Source: Candidatus Uhrbacteria bacterium CG_4_9_14_3_um_filter_50_9 (GTDB lineage: Bacteria; Patescibacteriota; Patescibacteriia; UBA9934; GWF2-40-263). Taken from it: 46,814 nt of DNA. This document shows positions 36,450-43,452 of this stretch, piece by piece (within the stretch, counting starts at the first letter, position 1; the number at the start of each line of letters is the position of its first letter). Location: the NCBI GenBank assembly GCA_002791295.1, contig PFWU01000049.1, positions 231 to 47,044 of the forward strand, read 5' to 3'. The notes under the pieces are model-generated. The model ran no database searches. It had not been told where the DNA came from and worked only from the letters and a program-made list of their open reading frames with translations. The position numbers and the translations under genes were made by a program.

Positions 36450-37118
36450 TCAGTCGCGGTGGAAAAGGAACTCGTCGACTTCGCCACTGGTGGCATTGAG
36501 CTTGGTCATCGAGAAGGTTTCTTCATCGATGATCGTACCGCTCCACCAACTACCAGAGTCAGTCGAGCCGTAGAAGTCGTAGTCACTCATCGTGGCGTCC
36601 GAGCCACCCGCGACGTTCTCGATCGTGATCGTGTCACCGATCGTGATCGTGATCTCCGCTTCACGACCCCAGATCTCGTCCGTGTACGAGCCCTCAAGCG
36701 GAGGGAAGCCGTACTCGCCGGGCACCCACTCGTCGCAGGGACCAGTGGCGTCCCAGTCGGGGTCGCTGGCGCAGCCGCCTTCGGCCCACTCGACGGAGAA
36801 CTCGCCGGTGGTCTGGACTTCGACAGTCTTGGGCACGAAGGTGTACGTGTCCCAGGCCTCGACATCGTACGTGCCGGCTTCGTCCACCAGGTAGGTGCAC
36901 GAGGTGCCGGCGCAGGTGGCGTCGATTCCGTCGACGGTCACTTCCACCCCTTCGAAGGGGGTGGTGGCCACGATGGTGGCTTCGAAGTCGTTGACTCCGG
37001 TGTCGTCGCCGGTGTCCACCGTTTCGTTCCCGTTGTTGTCGTTCGGATCGCCGCACCCCACCGCGAAGGCGAGGGGCAGCGCGATCAGGGCCAGGAGGCC
37101 GTAGTTGGTCGCGTTCAT
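36450..37118 (-). CDS. Foreign-type lipoprotein with PEGA/Ig-like and acidic segments
   Basis: A 222-residue ORF that is GC-rich and codes for a lipoprotein: hydrophobic N-terminus then F-A-V-G-C (Cys22), followed by a D/N/G/T-rich linker (about 23-43). The region 44-110 has alternating beta-strand patterns (V-E-V-T-V-D-G, T-Y-D-V-E-A-W-D-T-Y-T-F) like PEGA or carboxypeptidase-regulatory domains. The remainder resembles a small lipocalin-like or Ig-like beta domain ending D-E-F-L-F-H. A D/N-rich linker after the lipobox is usual in Myxococcota lipoproteins. It is convergent with the giant gene. The ribosome site is weak (GGGG, 6 nt before ATG). Confidence 0.75.
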   Translation of the reverse strand: MNATNYGLLALIALPLAFAVGCGDPNDNNGNETVDTGDDTGVNDFEATIVATTPFEGVEVTVDGIDATCAGTSCTYLVDEAGTYDVEAWDTYTFVPKTVEVQTTGEFSVEWAEGGCASDPDWDATGPCDEWVPGEYGFPPLEGSYTDEIWGREAEITITIGDTITIENVAGGSDATMSDYDFYGSTDSGSWWSGTIIDEETFSMTKLNATSGEVDEFLFHRD

Positions 37119-37349
37119 GGGTTTCCCCTTTCTGCCCCGCGGGGGTGCGTGACCCAGACAATTCTAGGACAACGACCTTTTGCGGGATTGTTGAAGGATC
37201 CCGCTAGATGCGGGAGGGCGGTGATTAGCCGCAGCCATTGGTGGGGGACACGTGTCACCTATCAGTGGCTACGACTAAGACGCTCAAAAACCCTTACTAA
37301 AGAACAGTGTATCTAAATACAGTAGGCCATATTTAAGGGGTTTTGTCAA
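37119..37349 (-). promoter_or_regulatory. Promoter and long structured leader of the 36.5-kb lipoprotein gene
   Basis: On the minus strand a perfect TTGACA (37344-37349) in context ATTGACAAAACC is followed by a poor -10 (TACTGT at 37319-37324 with a 19-bp spacer is the best). The leader of about 190 nt contains several hairpins, including CCCGC-TAGAT-GCGGG (37200-37214) and the palindrome GACACGTGTC (near 37247). No known riboswitch is recognised. Confidence 0.5.
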
Positions 37350-37550
37350 TAGGCAAAGGGTTCAAAGAGGTTATATTGTAGGAAAAAGTGTGTGGATTGT
37401 GGATAACACACCCATGAATCACGCAATGTTTATCGCTCATGTCATCAACATACAGAAATAATGCTAAGCCATCACGATAAGTAAAGTTCCATATATAAAA
37501 GCTTCTTAACCAGACAAAACAACACTCCTTCAAATAAAACTCCTCTAAAC
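37350..37550. other. AT-rich intergenic region without a gene
   Basis: About 200 bp of AT-rich DNA. It holds one perfect DnaA-box-like nonamer (TGTGGATAA, 37398-37406, with a near-match just before it) but no cluster, and no ORF with a ribosome site. Confidence 0.5.
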
Positions 37551-37576
37551 AAACTTGTAGCGATCGCTACAAGTTT
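37551..37576. promoter_or_regulatory. Palindromic operator, copy 1 (also a hairpin after the regulator gene)
   Basis: A perfect 26-bp palindrome, AAACTTGTAGCGA followed by its complement, 2 bp after the stop of the PaaX/Cas2-like gene. Its core recurs at 38114-38129 and, with one change per arm, at 38231-38252. It may also end transcription. Confidence 0.75.
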
Positions 37577-37578
37577 GA

Positions 37579-38103
37579 TTAACAAATGGTTTGAGCTAGC
37601 AATACTGACGCCCACTTCTCGATACCTAATAGTTTGATGAGTTGGTGGATTTCTGACGTGACGTTACTCTTTGTCGTCCATACACTCAGCTGTTTTTGTT
37701 CAAATCCCGAAGATTTCAAAAAGCGCCTAAAGGTTGTTCTGGCTGACTTTGCCGCCTCTGGAAAGTCAAAAATTATGACCGTTTCATAACCACCAGGCAG
37801 TTGTTGTGTGTTGGTTCTGACTTTGTGCTTCACCCCTTCAATAATTGCGTCTTTGCTTAGCAGATAAATGACTTGCTCACCCTCTTGATGATTTTGCACC
37901 CACCCTTTATGTTGCATCTGTTTTAACGCTCGAGCCTCCTTGTTTTTTCTAAAAATTGCATCCCATTCCTCTGAGCTCATACCTCCTCTCATCTCTCGTC
38001 TGAATGCATAAGGATTACTCGCCCAATCAAAAAGCATTCCACCACCATCAAGCAATGATCCCATCACCTCTCCAACAATTGATTTTTTCTTTTTATCTGG
38101 CAT
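37579..38103 (-). CDS. PaaX-like winged-helix regulator with Cas2-fold domain
   Basis: A 174-residue protein. Residues of about 45-100 look like a winged helix (K-E-A-R-A-L-K-Q-M-Q-H-K-G-W-V, then a wing with Q-V-I-Y-L-L-S-K-D). Residues of about 105-174 match the Cas2-like ferredoxin fold of PaaX regulators: V-I-I-F-D-F-P-E, then R-x-x-F-R-R-F-L-K-S-S-G-F and Q-L-S-V-W. The third, C-terminal domain of classical PaaX is missing. No cas1 or CRISPR is present, so a DNA-binding regulator is far more likely than an adaptation nuclease. Three palindromic operators surround the gene, suggesting autoregulation. Confidence 0.8.
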   Translation of the reverse strand: MPDKKKKSIVGEVMGSLLDGGGMLFDWASNPYAFRREMRGGMSSEEWDAIFRKNKEARALKQMQHKGWVQNHQEGEQVIYLLSKDAIIEGVKHKVRTNTQQLPGGYETVIIFDFPEAAKSARTTFRRFLKSSGFEQKQLSVWTTKSNVTSEIHQLIKLLGIEKWASVLLAQTIC

Positions 38104-38113
38104 AGGACAAACA

Positions 38114-38129
38114 TGTAGCGATCACTACA
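38114..38129. promoter_or_regulatory. Palindromic operator, copy 2
   Basis: TGTAGCGATCACTACA, 10 bp upstream of the regulator ATG on the minus strand, one base off a perfect palindrome. A bound repressor here would block translation-proximal transcription. Confidence 0.75.
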
Positions 38130-38169
38130 AATAGTGGCTGAGTAATGTTCACTCCCAGCAAAAGAAAAG

Positions 38170-38193
38170 CCCTCCAGCAAGGAATGTGGAGGG
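38170..38193 (-). terminator. Hairpin followed by T-rich tract in the regulator leader
   Basis: CCCTCCA (38170-38176) pairs with TGGAGGG (38187-38193). On the minus strand it is followed by CTTTTCTTTT, a terminator-like signal between the promoter and the gene. It could be an attenuator or could stop read-through from upstream. Confidence 0.45.
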
Positions 38194-38202
38194 TATAATT
38201 AA

Positions 38203-38230
38203 AAGATACAGACGCAACAGAGATTGTCAA
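38203..38230 (-). promoter_or_regulatory. Promoter of the PaaX/Cas2-like regulator gene
   Basis: On the minus strand TTGACA (38225-38230), 16-bp spacer, TATCTT (38203-38208). The -35 abuts operator copy 3. Confidence 0.55.
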
Positions 38231-38252
38231 TACTTGTCGCGATCGACAAGTA
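38231..38252. promoter_or_regulatory. Palindromic operator, copy 3
   Basis: TACTTGTCG, centre CGAT, CGACAAGTA: 9-bp arms directly upstream of the regulator's -35. Core CTTGTmGCGATC is shared with copies 1 and 2. Confidence 0.7.
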
Positions 38253-38310
38253 TGTATCAGCGAATAGATGGATGAAAACGTTCTATACTAGGGGCTAATA
38301 GAGGTATCCA

Positions 38311-38339
38311 TTGACAAATTTTACAGTCCTGATTACGTT
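38311..38339 (+). promoter_or_regulatory. Promoter of the 38.4-kb lipoprotein gene
   Basis: TTGACA (38311-38316), 17-bp spacer, TACGTT (38334-38339); leader about 45 nt to the ATG at 38390. Confidence 0.6.
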
Positions 38340-38389
38340 TTTGGTAGACAGGATCTCATTTTAGTCAGACATTTTAACCGATGAGTACT

Positions 38390-38962
38390 ATGAAGTTTTT
38401 TCTAGGGATCATGTTCGTTGTTCTCCTGGCTGGGGCAGGATGTGCGTCAACGTCGGTTCAGGAAACGGAAACCTCTCCTGTTTCCGAAGCGTCTGAACGT
38501 GAGGAGGATTCGCAAGGTGAGTTTTCATCCTACTCAATGAGTAAAGGCATACTCCTTTTAGCTGCTCCGTCCGGTTGGAGTGTTTCTCAATCTGATGGCG
38601 GGAGCGTGAGTGTGGTGCTTGCGCAAGCGAGTGACGAAGCGTGGATCAATATCCAGATTGAACGTGCGGATACCTTTAGTGGTGAAGTACGTGAGTATCA
38701 GGTGTGGCTTTCAGAGCAAGGCCTTCCTGAGCCAAGCGGTGAACGGGAAGTCGGGGGCGTCATGTTCGACTGGTTTGATGAGGTTGATAACAGAACGATC
38801 TTCACAACCGTCTATGTGGCCGAGATTGAGCATGAAGGTCTTGGTTACTTTGTGACGATCAGCACGCCAGAGGAAGAATTACTAGAAACACGGCAGGTGC
38901 GGGACTCGATCATCTTCTCTCCAAGCGCTGAGCAACTAAGTGGTTCACAAGTGATTGAATAG
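38390..38962 (+). CDS. Backbone-type lipoprotein of unknown function
   Basis: The ATG at 38390 is preferred over 38381, as it gives the compact signal M-K-F-F-L-G-I-M-F-V-V-L-L-A-G-A-G-C with Cys18 as lipidation site. A short T/S/E-rich linker leads to a globular domain (about 45-180) with alternating strands (S-V-S-V-V-L-A-Q-A, A-W-I-N-I-Q-I-E-R-A, Y-F-V-T-I-S-T-P), resembling PsbP/MOG1-like or DUF1795-type domains. This is a weak fold guess. It has its own promoter and terminator, and composition matches the backbone. Confidence 0.75.
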   Translation: MKFFLGIMFVVLLAGAGCASTSVQETETSPVSEASEREEDSQGEFSSYSMSKGILLLAAPSGWSVSQSDGGSVSVVLAQASDEAWINIQIERADTFSGEVREYQVWLSEQGLPEPSGEREVGGVMFDWFDEVDNRTIFTTVYVAEIEHEGLGYFVTISTPEEELLETRQVRDSIIFSPSAEQLSGSQVIE

Positions 38963-38966
38963 GATA

Positions 38967-38994
38967 AAAAAGACGCGACTAAGCGCGTCTTTTT
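38967..38994 (+). terminator. Terminator of the 38.4-kb lipoprotein gene
   Basis: AGACGCG (38971-38977), loop ACTAAG, CGCGTCT (38984-38990), then TTTT, with an A run before the stem. Confidence 0.85.
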
Positions 38995-39001
38995 GGTTTA
39001 C

Positions 39002-39130
39002 GGGACTGTTCCCCAATGCGATGAGATTGGCTTGAACGGGCTGTCGATCGCTGAAAACGTCCTCAAACGGACGTTGAAGCGATGACTGGGTGCCTGTGAA
39101 AGCCAAGATCGCGCATTCGGGAATAGTTCC
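39002..39130 (+). ncRNA. 129-nt structured RNA element, copy 2
   Basis: Outer helix 39003-39020 with 39112-39130 (one bulge, one mismatch), internal loop ATGAGA/GATCG (39021-39026 / 39107-39111), helix TTGGCTT/AAGCCAA (39027-39033 with 39100-39106), and inner hairpin AACGTCC-TCAAAC-GGACGTT. It matches the minus strand of 9219-9345 in both strands of the internal loop and in helix layout, with compensatory changes (A-T to C-G; C-G to G-C). It lies between a terminator and the promoter of the kinase island. No known RNA family is recognised. Confidence 0.6.
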
Positions 39131-39157
39131 TTTACGGACGAAAGTAACGTGCTACTA

Positions 39158-39186
39158 TTGACTTGAGCACGTAAAAATGCTAAAAA
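39158..39186 (+). promoter_or_regulatory. Promoter of the kinase island
   Basis: TTGACT (39158-39163), 17-bp spacer, TAAAAA (39181-39186). The leader of about 100 nt contains the stem GGAGTC/GGCTCC-like hairpin near 39218-39231. Confidence 0.55.
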
Positions 39187-39291
39187 AGTGCGTCGTTCTT
39201 TGGCAATATGTGTGTGGAGTCCAATGGGCTCCTTGTGTTTTCAAGGGGGTCTTTTTGACTCCACAACAACACTTCTAGAGAGAGGGATGAC

Positions 39292-40272
39292 ATGAAGCAT
39301 ACCACCACCGTCGTCTGTGCCCTGGTGCTCTTCGGAGCCGAGGCAAAGGCCAAGGGGCCGGTCGCTGTCGAACAGCCTCCGGCATGCGAACAGGCCACCA
39401 CGGTTTCTGTGTTGGCCAGACTGTCGATGGCGGGGGATTCCGCCTTCGCCTCCTTCGACACCGAGATGCTGAAGCAGACCGCACGCGATGCCGAAGCGGC
39501 TCTCGTGTGTCTGAACGAGCCGGTGACGCAGCCCGTTGCCGCATCCTACCACCGACTCATGGCACTTGCGGCCTTCGTGAACGGCGAGGATGATCTGTCT
39601 CGGCGTGAGCTGCACGCCAGCTACCGCTTGGAAGATACCTATGTCTTCCCGACGCAGATCGCACCTGAAGGTCACCCCCTCCTCGTCTTCTACGAGGAGG
39701 CCAAGCTGCTTCAGGGTGGGAGTCCCGAGGATCTCTATCCGCCCATCGGTGGGTACGTGACCATCGACGGCGAGAAGATGGACATGCGTCCGAGCGAGAC
39801 GCCGGTCATTGTGCAGGCGTTCTCATCCACGGACGAGCTTCTCGAGACGCACTACGTCCTCGCAGGGCAGAGCGTGCCTCGCTGGGGTGAGCTGACTGCT
39901 CGCCTCAAGGTTGAGGACCTCTCCGCGCTGCCCAGCACCACTGTGCAGCGCAAGAAGAAGCCCGCCATGCCCTGGCTTGTCGCCGGAGGTGCAGCGCTGG
40001 CACTCGGTGGTGTTTCCTACGGAATCGCCATGGATCAGCACAGTCGCTTCTTGGACACGTCGAGTCCCGACGGAGATGGAAGCGAGGATACCCTGAACGG
40101 CTACATGAACCGTGCCAACACCTTCGGGGCGTCGGCGATCGGTCTTGGTGTCGTGGGGGTGGGCCTCATGGGCACCGGCGTGGTACTCCAAGTTCGCTTC
40201 GGAGGTCCGCGCGGAAACCCTGATCTCACCGTGGGCCCCGAGGTCTCGGAAGGAGGTGCGGATGGGCCGTGA
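39292..40272 (+). CDS. Foreign-type exported protein, partner of the downstream kinase
   Basis: A 326-residue GC-rich gene. The N-terminus is a signal peptide ending A-E-A-K-A (about 15-20). Residues 30-170 look helical with a TPR-like flavour (A-R-D-A-E-A-A-L, Y-H-R-L-M-A-L-A-A-F) followed by a beta segment (G-G-Y-V-T-I-D-G-E). Two hydrophobic segments, about 224-246 and 285-307, would place the C-terminus in a membrane. Such proteins beside Ser/Thr kinases are frequent in Myxococcota. It overlaps the kinase gene by 11 bp. Function unknown. Confidence 0.72.
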   Translation: MKHTTTVVCALVLFGAEAKAKGPVAVEQPPACEQATTVSVLARLSMAGDSAFASFDTEMLKQTARDAEAALVCLNEPVTQPVAASYHRLMALAAFVNGEDDLSRRELHASYRLEDTYVFPTQIAPEGHPLLVFYEEAKLLQGGSPEDLYPPIGGYVTIDGEKMDMRPSETPVIVQAFSSTDELLETHYVLAGQSVPRWGELTARLKVEDLSALPSTTVQRKKKPAMPWLVAGGAALALGGVSYGIAMDQHSRFLDTSSPDGDGSEDTLNGYMNRANTFGASAIGLGVVGVGLMGTGVVLQVRFGGPRGNPDLTVGPEVSEGGADGP

Positions 40273-42187
40273 CATCTTTCAGGAGCGGATCCTCGCCCTG
40301 CTTGCGCAGCATGATGGAGGCCGCTTCCAGGCCAAGACCATCCTTGGTCACGGAGGAAGCGCGCGCGTGGTCCTTGTCGAGGACATGAAGCTCGGGGTCG
40401 AGAGGGCTATCAAGGTCTTCGATCCCCAGCTGATCACCCGCTCACGGATCGCACGCGAGCGATTCGGGGGTGAGGCGAGGATCATGGCCCAGCTCGAGCG
40501 TCGCAACATCGTTCGCGTCTACGACGTGGTCGACTGTGAGTTCGACGGCGACCAGTGGAAGTTCCTCATCATGGAGCTGCTCACCGGAGGTACGGCTCGG
40601 GACCATGTCACTCAGTTCGGGCCGATGGATCCACGCCAAGCGGTTGAGGTGGTGCTCGAAGTGCTCGATGCCCTCCGTGCTGTTCATAGCAAGAAGGTCA
40701 TCCACCGCGATATCAAGCCCGAGAACATCCTGCTCTCGGGCGAGGGTGTGGTGAAGCTGGCAGACTTCGGGATTGCCTTTGCTCCGCGTGATCGGACCAG
40801 GCTGACCGTGCAGGGCTCCACCATGGGCACGGAAGTCTACATGGCTCCGGAGCAGCGTGAGGATGCTTCGAGCGCAACCACGCGTTCGGACATCTACTCA
40901 GTGGGCGTCGTCCTCTGGGTGCTCCTCATCGGAAGGGAGCCCTACGCTCCTCCGGGCTACAACAACTTCTTCCAGAACGTCGAGCGCAACCCTCTGTGGT
41001 TCGACGGCATTCCGGATGAGCTCAAGCAGATCATCATGATCGCGACGAGTGAGGATCCTCAGTTCCGGTTTGACTCCGCACAGGCAATGGAAGACGAGCT
41101 TCGCGCAGTTCTTCCCTTGCTCGCCTCGACACCCTCACAGGCTCCCAAGCTTGGGAGTGCACCTGAGGCCAAGCGTGCGAAGGAAGCTCGTGAACAGATG
41201 ACCGCCAGGAACCTGGCGGATCTGGCCGACGACGGGGACGACTCCGAGATCGGAAACAGCGAGCTCGGAGTCGTCGAGTACGTGAGGCATTCGCCAGTGG
41301 CTGTCTCCGTCTCCGGTGGTCTGGAGGTCTCTTCCTCAAGTCCGGGGTCAACCAAGGTGCCGCTCAGCACCGGCGGGAGACTCGTCTCCGAGGAAGTTGA
41401 CGATGGTTTCGAAGAACCACCCCTCCTGAACGCTCTCCCATCAGGCACCCTCTCGGATGCCCGTCCGCTCAGCGAAACCCGCATGGGCAAGATGATGGAC
41501 GCCGAGCAGAGGACGTCGAAGCGCAACTTCGCCATCCTCGTCGGGGTCGTCGGGATTCTCGCCGTCGGATTGGTCAGCCTCCTCATCGTCGGTAAGACCT
41601 ACTTGTTCGATGGTGAGTCCGGTCAGGTCGAGGAGCCTGTACAGATCGTTTCCACGGTCGAGGTGGAGCCTGTGAAGGAGCCGGCAAAGGAGGATCTGAC
41701 CACGCCGGAACTTCCTGTGTTGGATCCGCCCGAGGAAGTCCAAGAGGCCGAGCCGGCGCAGAAGGAGTCCAAGACTCCGGTGGTCGCACAAGTGAAGGTG
41801 GAACCCAAGCAGACCGAACCGACGCCTCCTCGTGAAGTGAAGGTGAATACGGATTCTGCGAAGGAGACTCCACCCCCCGAGACCACACCGGTCCAAAAGG
41901 GGATGGTGCGCCTGGTGCCAAAGCAGGTGATGGAGGTCGACGATCCGGAGGCTCCCGAAGGGAAGCGGAGCGGTGTGGTCACCTACGTCCTCAGTGGCAC
42001 CAAGGGAGAGGGGACGTTCACTCTGTCCTCGACACGCTCCATGGCCCAGGTGCCCCACGGTACCTACCAGGCCACCGTCTCGTTCGAGGGCCGGAGCCAG
42101 AACCAGACCGCCCCCACCATCAAGGTCGACGGGGCACTCACAACGGTTGAGTGCTTCTGGACCATGGCAAACTGCCGTGTCCAGTAA
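40262..42187 (+). CDS. Receptor-type serine/threonine protein kinase (foreign type)
   Basis: The ATG at 40262 follows GGAGG and overlaps the upstream gene by 11 bp; longer in-frame starts lie deep in that gene. In the 641-residue product the kinase domain spans about 20-280: G-H-G-G-S-A loop at 29-34, VAIK-type Lys51 in A-I-K-V-F, H-R-D-I-K-P-E-N at 148-155, D-F-G at 168-170, and the activation-loop end G-T-E-V-Y-M-A-P-E. After an acidic/serine-rich linker a membrane helix (about 424-446) leads to an outer P/E/K/V-rich region and a C-terminal beta domain like PEGA. All catalytic residues are intact. The build matches bacterial PknB-type receptor kinases. Confidence 0.93.
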   Translation: MGRDIFQERILALLAQHDGGRFQAKTILGHGGSARVVLVEDMKLGVERAIKVFDPQLITRSRIARERFGGEARIMAQLERRNIVRVYDVVDCEFDGDQWKFLIMELLTGGTARDHVTQFGPMDPRQAVEVVLEVLDALRAVHSKKVIHRDIKPENILLSGEGVVKLADFGIAFAPRDRTRLTVQGSTMGTEVYMAPEQREDASSATTRSDIYSVGVVLWVLLIGREPYAPPGYNNFFQNVERNPLWFDGIPDELKQIIMIATSEDPQFRFDSAQAMEDELRAVLPLLASTPSQAPKLGSAPEAKRAKEAREQMTARNLADLADDGDDSEIGNSELGVVEYVRHSPVAVSVSGGLEVSSSSPGSTKVPLSTGGRLVSEEVDDGFEEPPLLNALPSGTLSDARPLSETRMGKMMDAEQRTSKRNFAILVGVVGILAVGLVSLLIVGKTYLFDGESGQVEEPVQIVSTVEVEPVKEPAKEDLTTPELPVLDPPEEVQEAEPAQKESKTPVVAQVKVEPKQTEPTPPREVKVNTDSAKETPPPETTPVQKGMVRLVPKQVMEVDDPEAPEGKRSGVVTYVLSGTKGEGTFTLSSTRSMAQVPHGTYQATVSFEGRSQNQTAPTIKVDGALTTVECFWTMANCRVQ

Positions 42188-42194
42188 CGAACGC

Positions 42195-42227
42195 AAGAGA
42201 TGAGCACCGCCTCATCTCTTTTCAATT
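42195..42227 (+). terminator. Terminator of the kinase island
   Basis: AAGAGATGAG (42195-42204), loop CACCGC, CTCATCTCTT (42211-42220), then TTCAATT. Confidence 0.85.
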
Positions 42228-42229
42228 AC

Positions 42230-42258
42230 AAAACCCCCGCAGCGAGCGGGGGTTTTTT
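42230..42258. terminator. Bidirectional terminator between the kinase and the convergent membrane gene
   Basis: AAAACCCCCGC (42230-42240), loop AGCGA, GCGGGGGTTTTTT (42246-42258). Confidence 0.85.
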
Positions 42259-42259
42259 A

Positions 42260-43371
42260 CTAGCGTTCAAGGCTGTTGAGGTATTCCTGGAATTCTTCAT
42301 CACTCATTCCTTCGATTTCTTCAAGCCAGGCTTCTATCTCCGCCAGTTCTTCTTCAGAGAGTTCATTGTCGGAAGTCTCTGAGGGGTTGTACAGATCATC
42401 GGTGTCCCATGTATCAAAATTAAATGAATCGCTTCCATCATTTCCAATTGAATCTTTCGTTTCTAGGACCGATCCCCAGAGGGCGCTTGAGAGACCTACG
42501 GATCCGAGCAAGATGACGTAGTAGAGTACAAACGCTCCGACGAGTGACCATTTGTATTTTGCGGCAATCATGGAACGAGCCGACTGTTGGTTGAGTCGCA
42601 CGATGCGTTCAAACAGGTGATAGTAGTACACCCACATAAGTGGTGTGGCTGCGAGGATCAAAACGAGGTAACTGATTGGAAGTAAAAAGATCACCAAAAT
42701 AGACGGGACAATAATCGCAAGGATGACAAAGACCACCGGAATGAGCATGTAGAAATAATACCAGCCGTAGCCACGCATCAGTTCGTAGCTCCGCTCAAGA
42801 GCCGCCATTCCACGCTTCCCTTCTTTGAGATACACAAAGAGTGATTGTGACCACCAAATGGCCATCAAGACTCCTGGGATGATAAAGAAGACGAATCCAA
42901 TCATGATGAGCAGGGACTGGATGAACATGATCCAGATGAATCCTCGTGCCTTTGGCAGTTGTGCTTTCAGGTGAACAAATGAGCTTTTGAATCCAAGATG
43001 TGATCCTTTATTCATCGCAAGAGCAATTGGGGCCATGGTGGCAATCGCTGTGTAGATAAATGTGAGAACGGCTGCGGTGGGGTCGCTAACACTGTAAGGA
43101 CCATGCTGAGTTCTTGAGCAGCTCCGCCCCCCAGCTCGAAGACGATGAGCATCAGCACGCCAAAAACGATCGCTGGGCCTGCAAAGAGCAAAATACCAAG
43201 GAGAGCCGTTGCGACCATGAGCCAGATAAATGATCCCCAGCGTGATTTATAATCGGTCCACGCTTCTTTAAGAAGCAGTTTGCTTTGGAGCTCCGATTCT
43301 GGAAGGAGACGTTTCGGTCCTGGCCCTGAGGTCATGTTGGACGCTACAGCCCCCGATGATTGTTGATCCAT
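42260..43371 (-). pseudogene. Multi-pass membrane protein, broken by a single-base frameshift
   Basis: Two overlapping frames make one protein. Frame one starts at ATG 43371 (M-D-Q-Q-S-S-G) and reads through two hydrophobic segments to V-L-T-V-L-A. The continuation D-P-T-A-A-V-L-T-F-I-Y-T-A-I-A is in another frame, open to the stop at 42260. Restoring one C in the run at 43079-43082 (GGGG on plus) would join them into about 370 residues. The product has about six to seven membrane segments with L-E-R-S-Y-E-L-M-R-G-Y-G-W-Y-Y-F, like GPDPase_memb/DUF975-type proteins, and an acidic C-tail. It could be a real mutation or a homopolymer sequencing error. It is divergent from serS. Confidence 0.8.
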
Positions 43372-43452
43372 AAGAACAATGAAATTACTAATTTGATTAA
43401 TTTTACCACTATTCTTCCTTTTTTTATCCACTTGAGGCATCATGGGATGCGT

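Noticed and set aside
37579-38103. Cas2 adaptation nuclease
   Set aside because: The Cas2-like fold sits behind a winged helix, and there are no cas genes or CRISPR repeats in the window; PaaX-type regulator fits better.
39823-42196. Several long minus-strand ORFs across the kinase island
   Set aside because: They lack ribosome sites and known motifs and lie opposite intact genes with clear domains; high GC content makes antisense frames open by chance.
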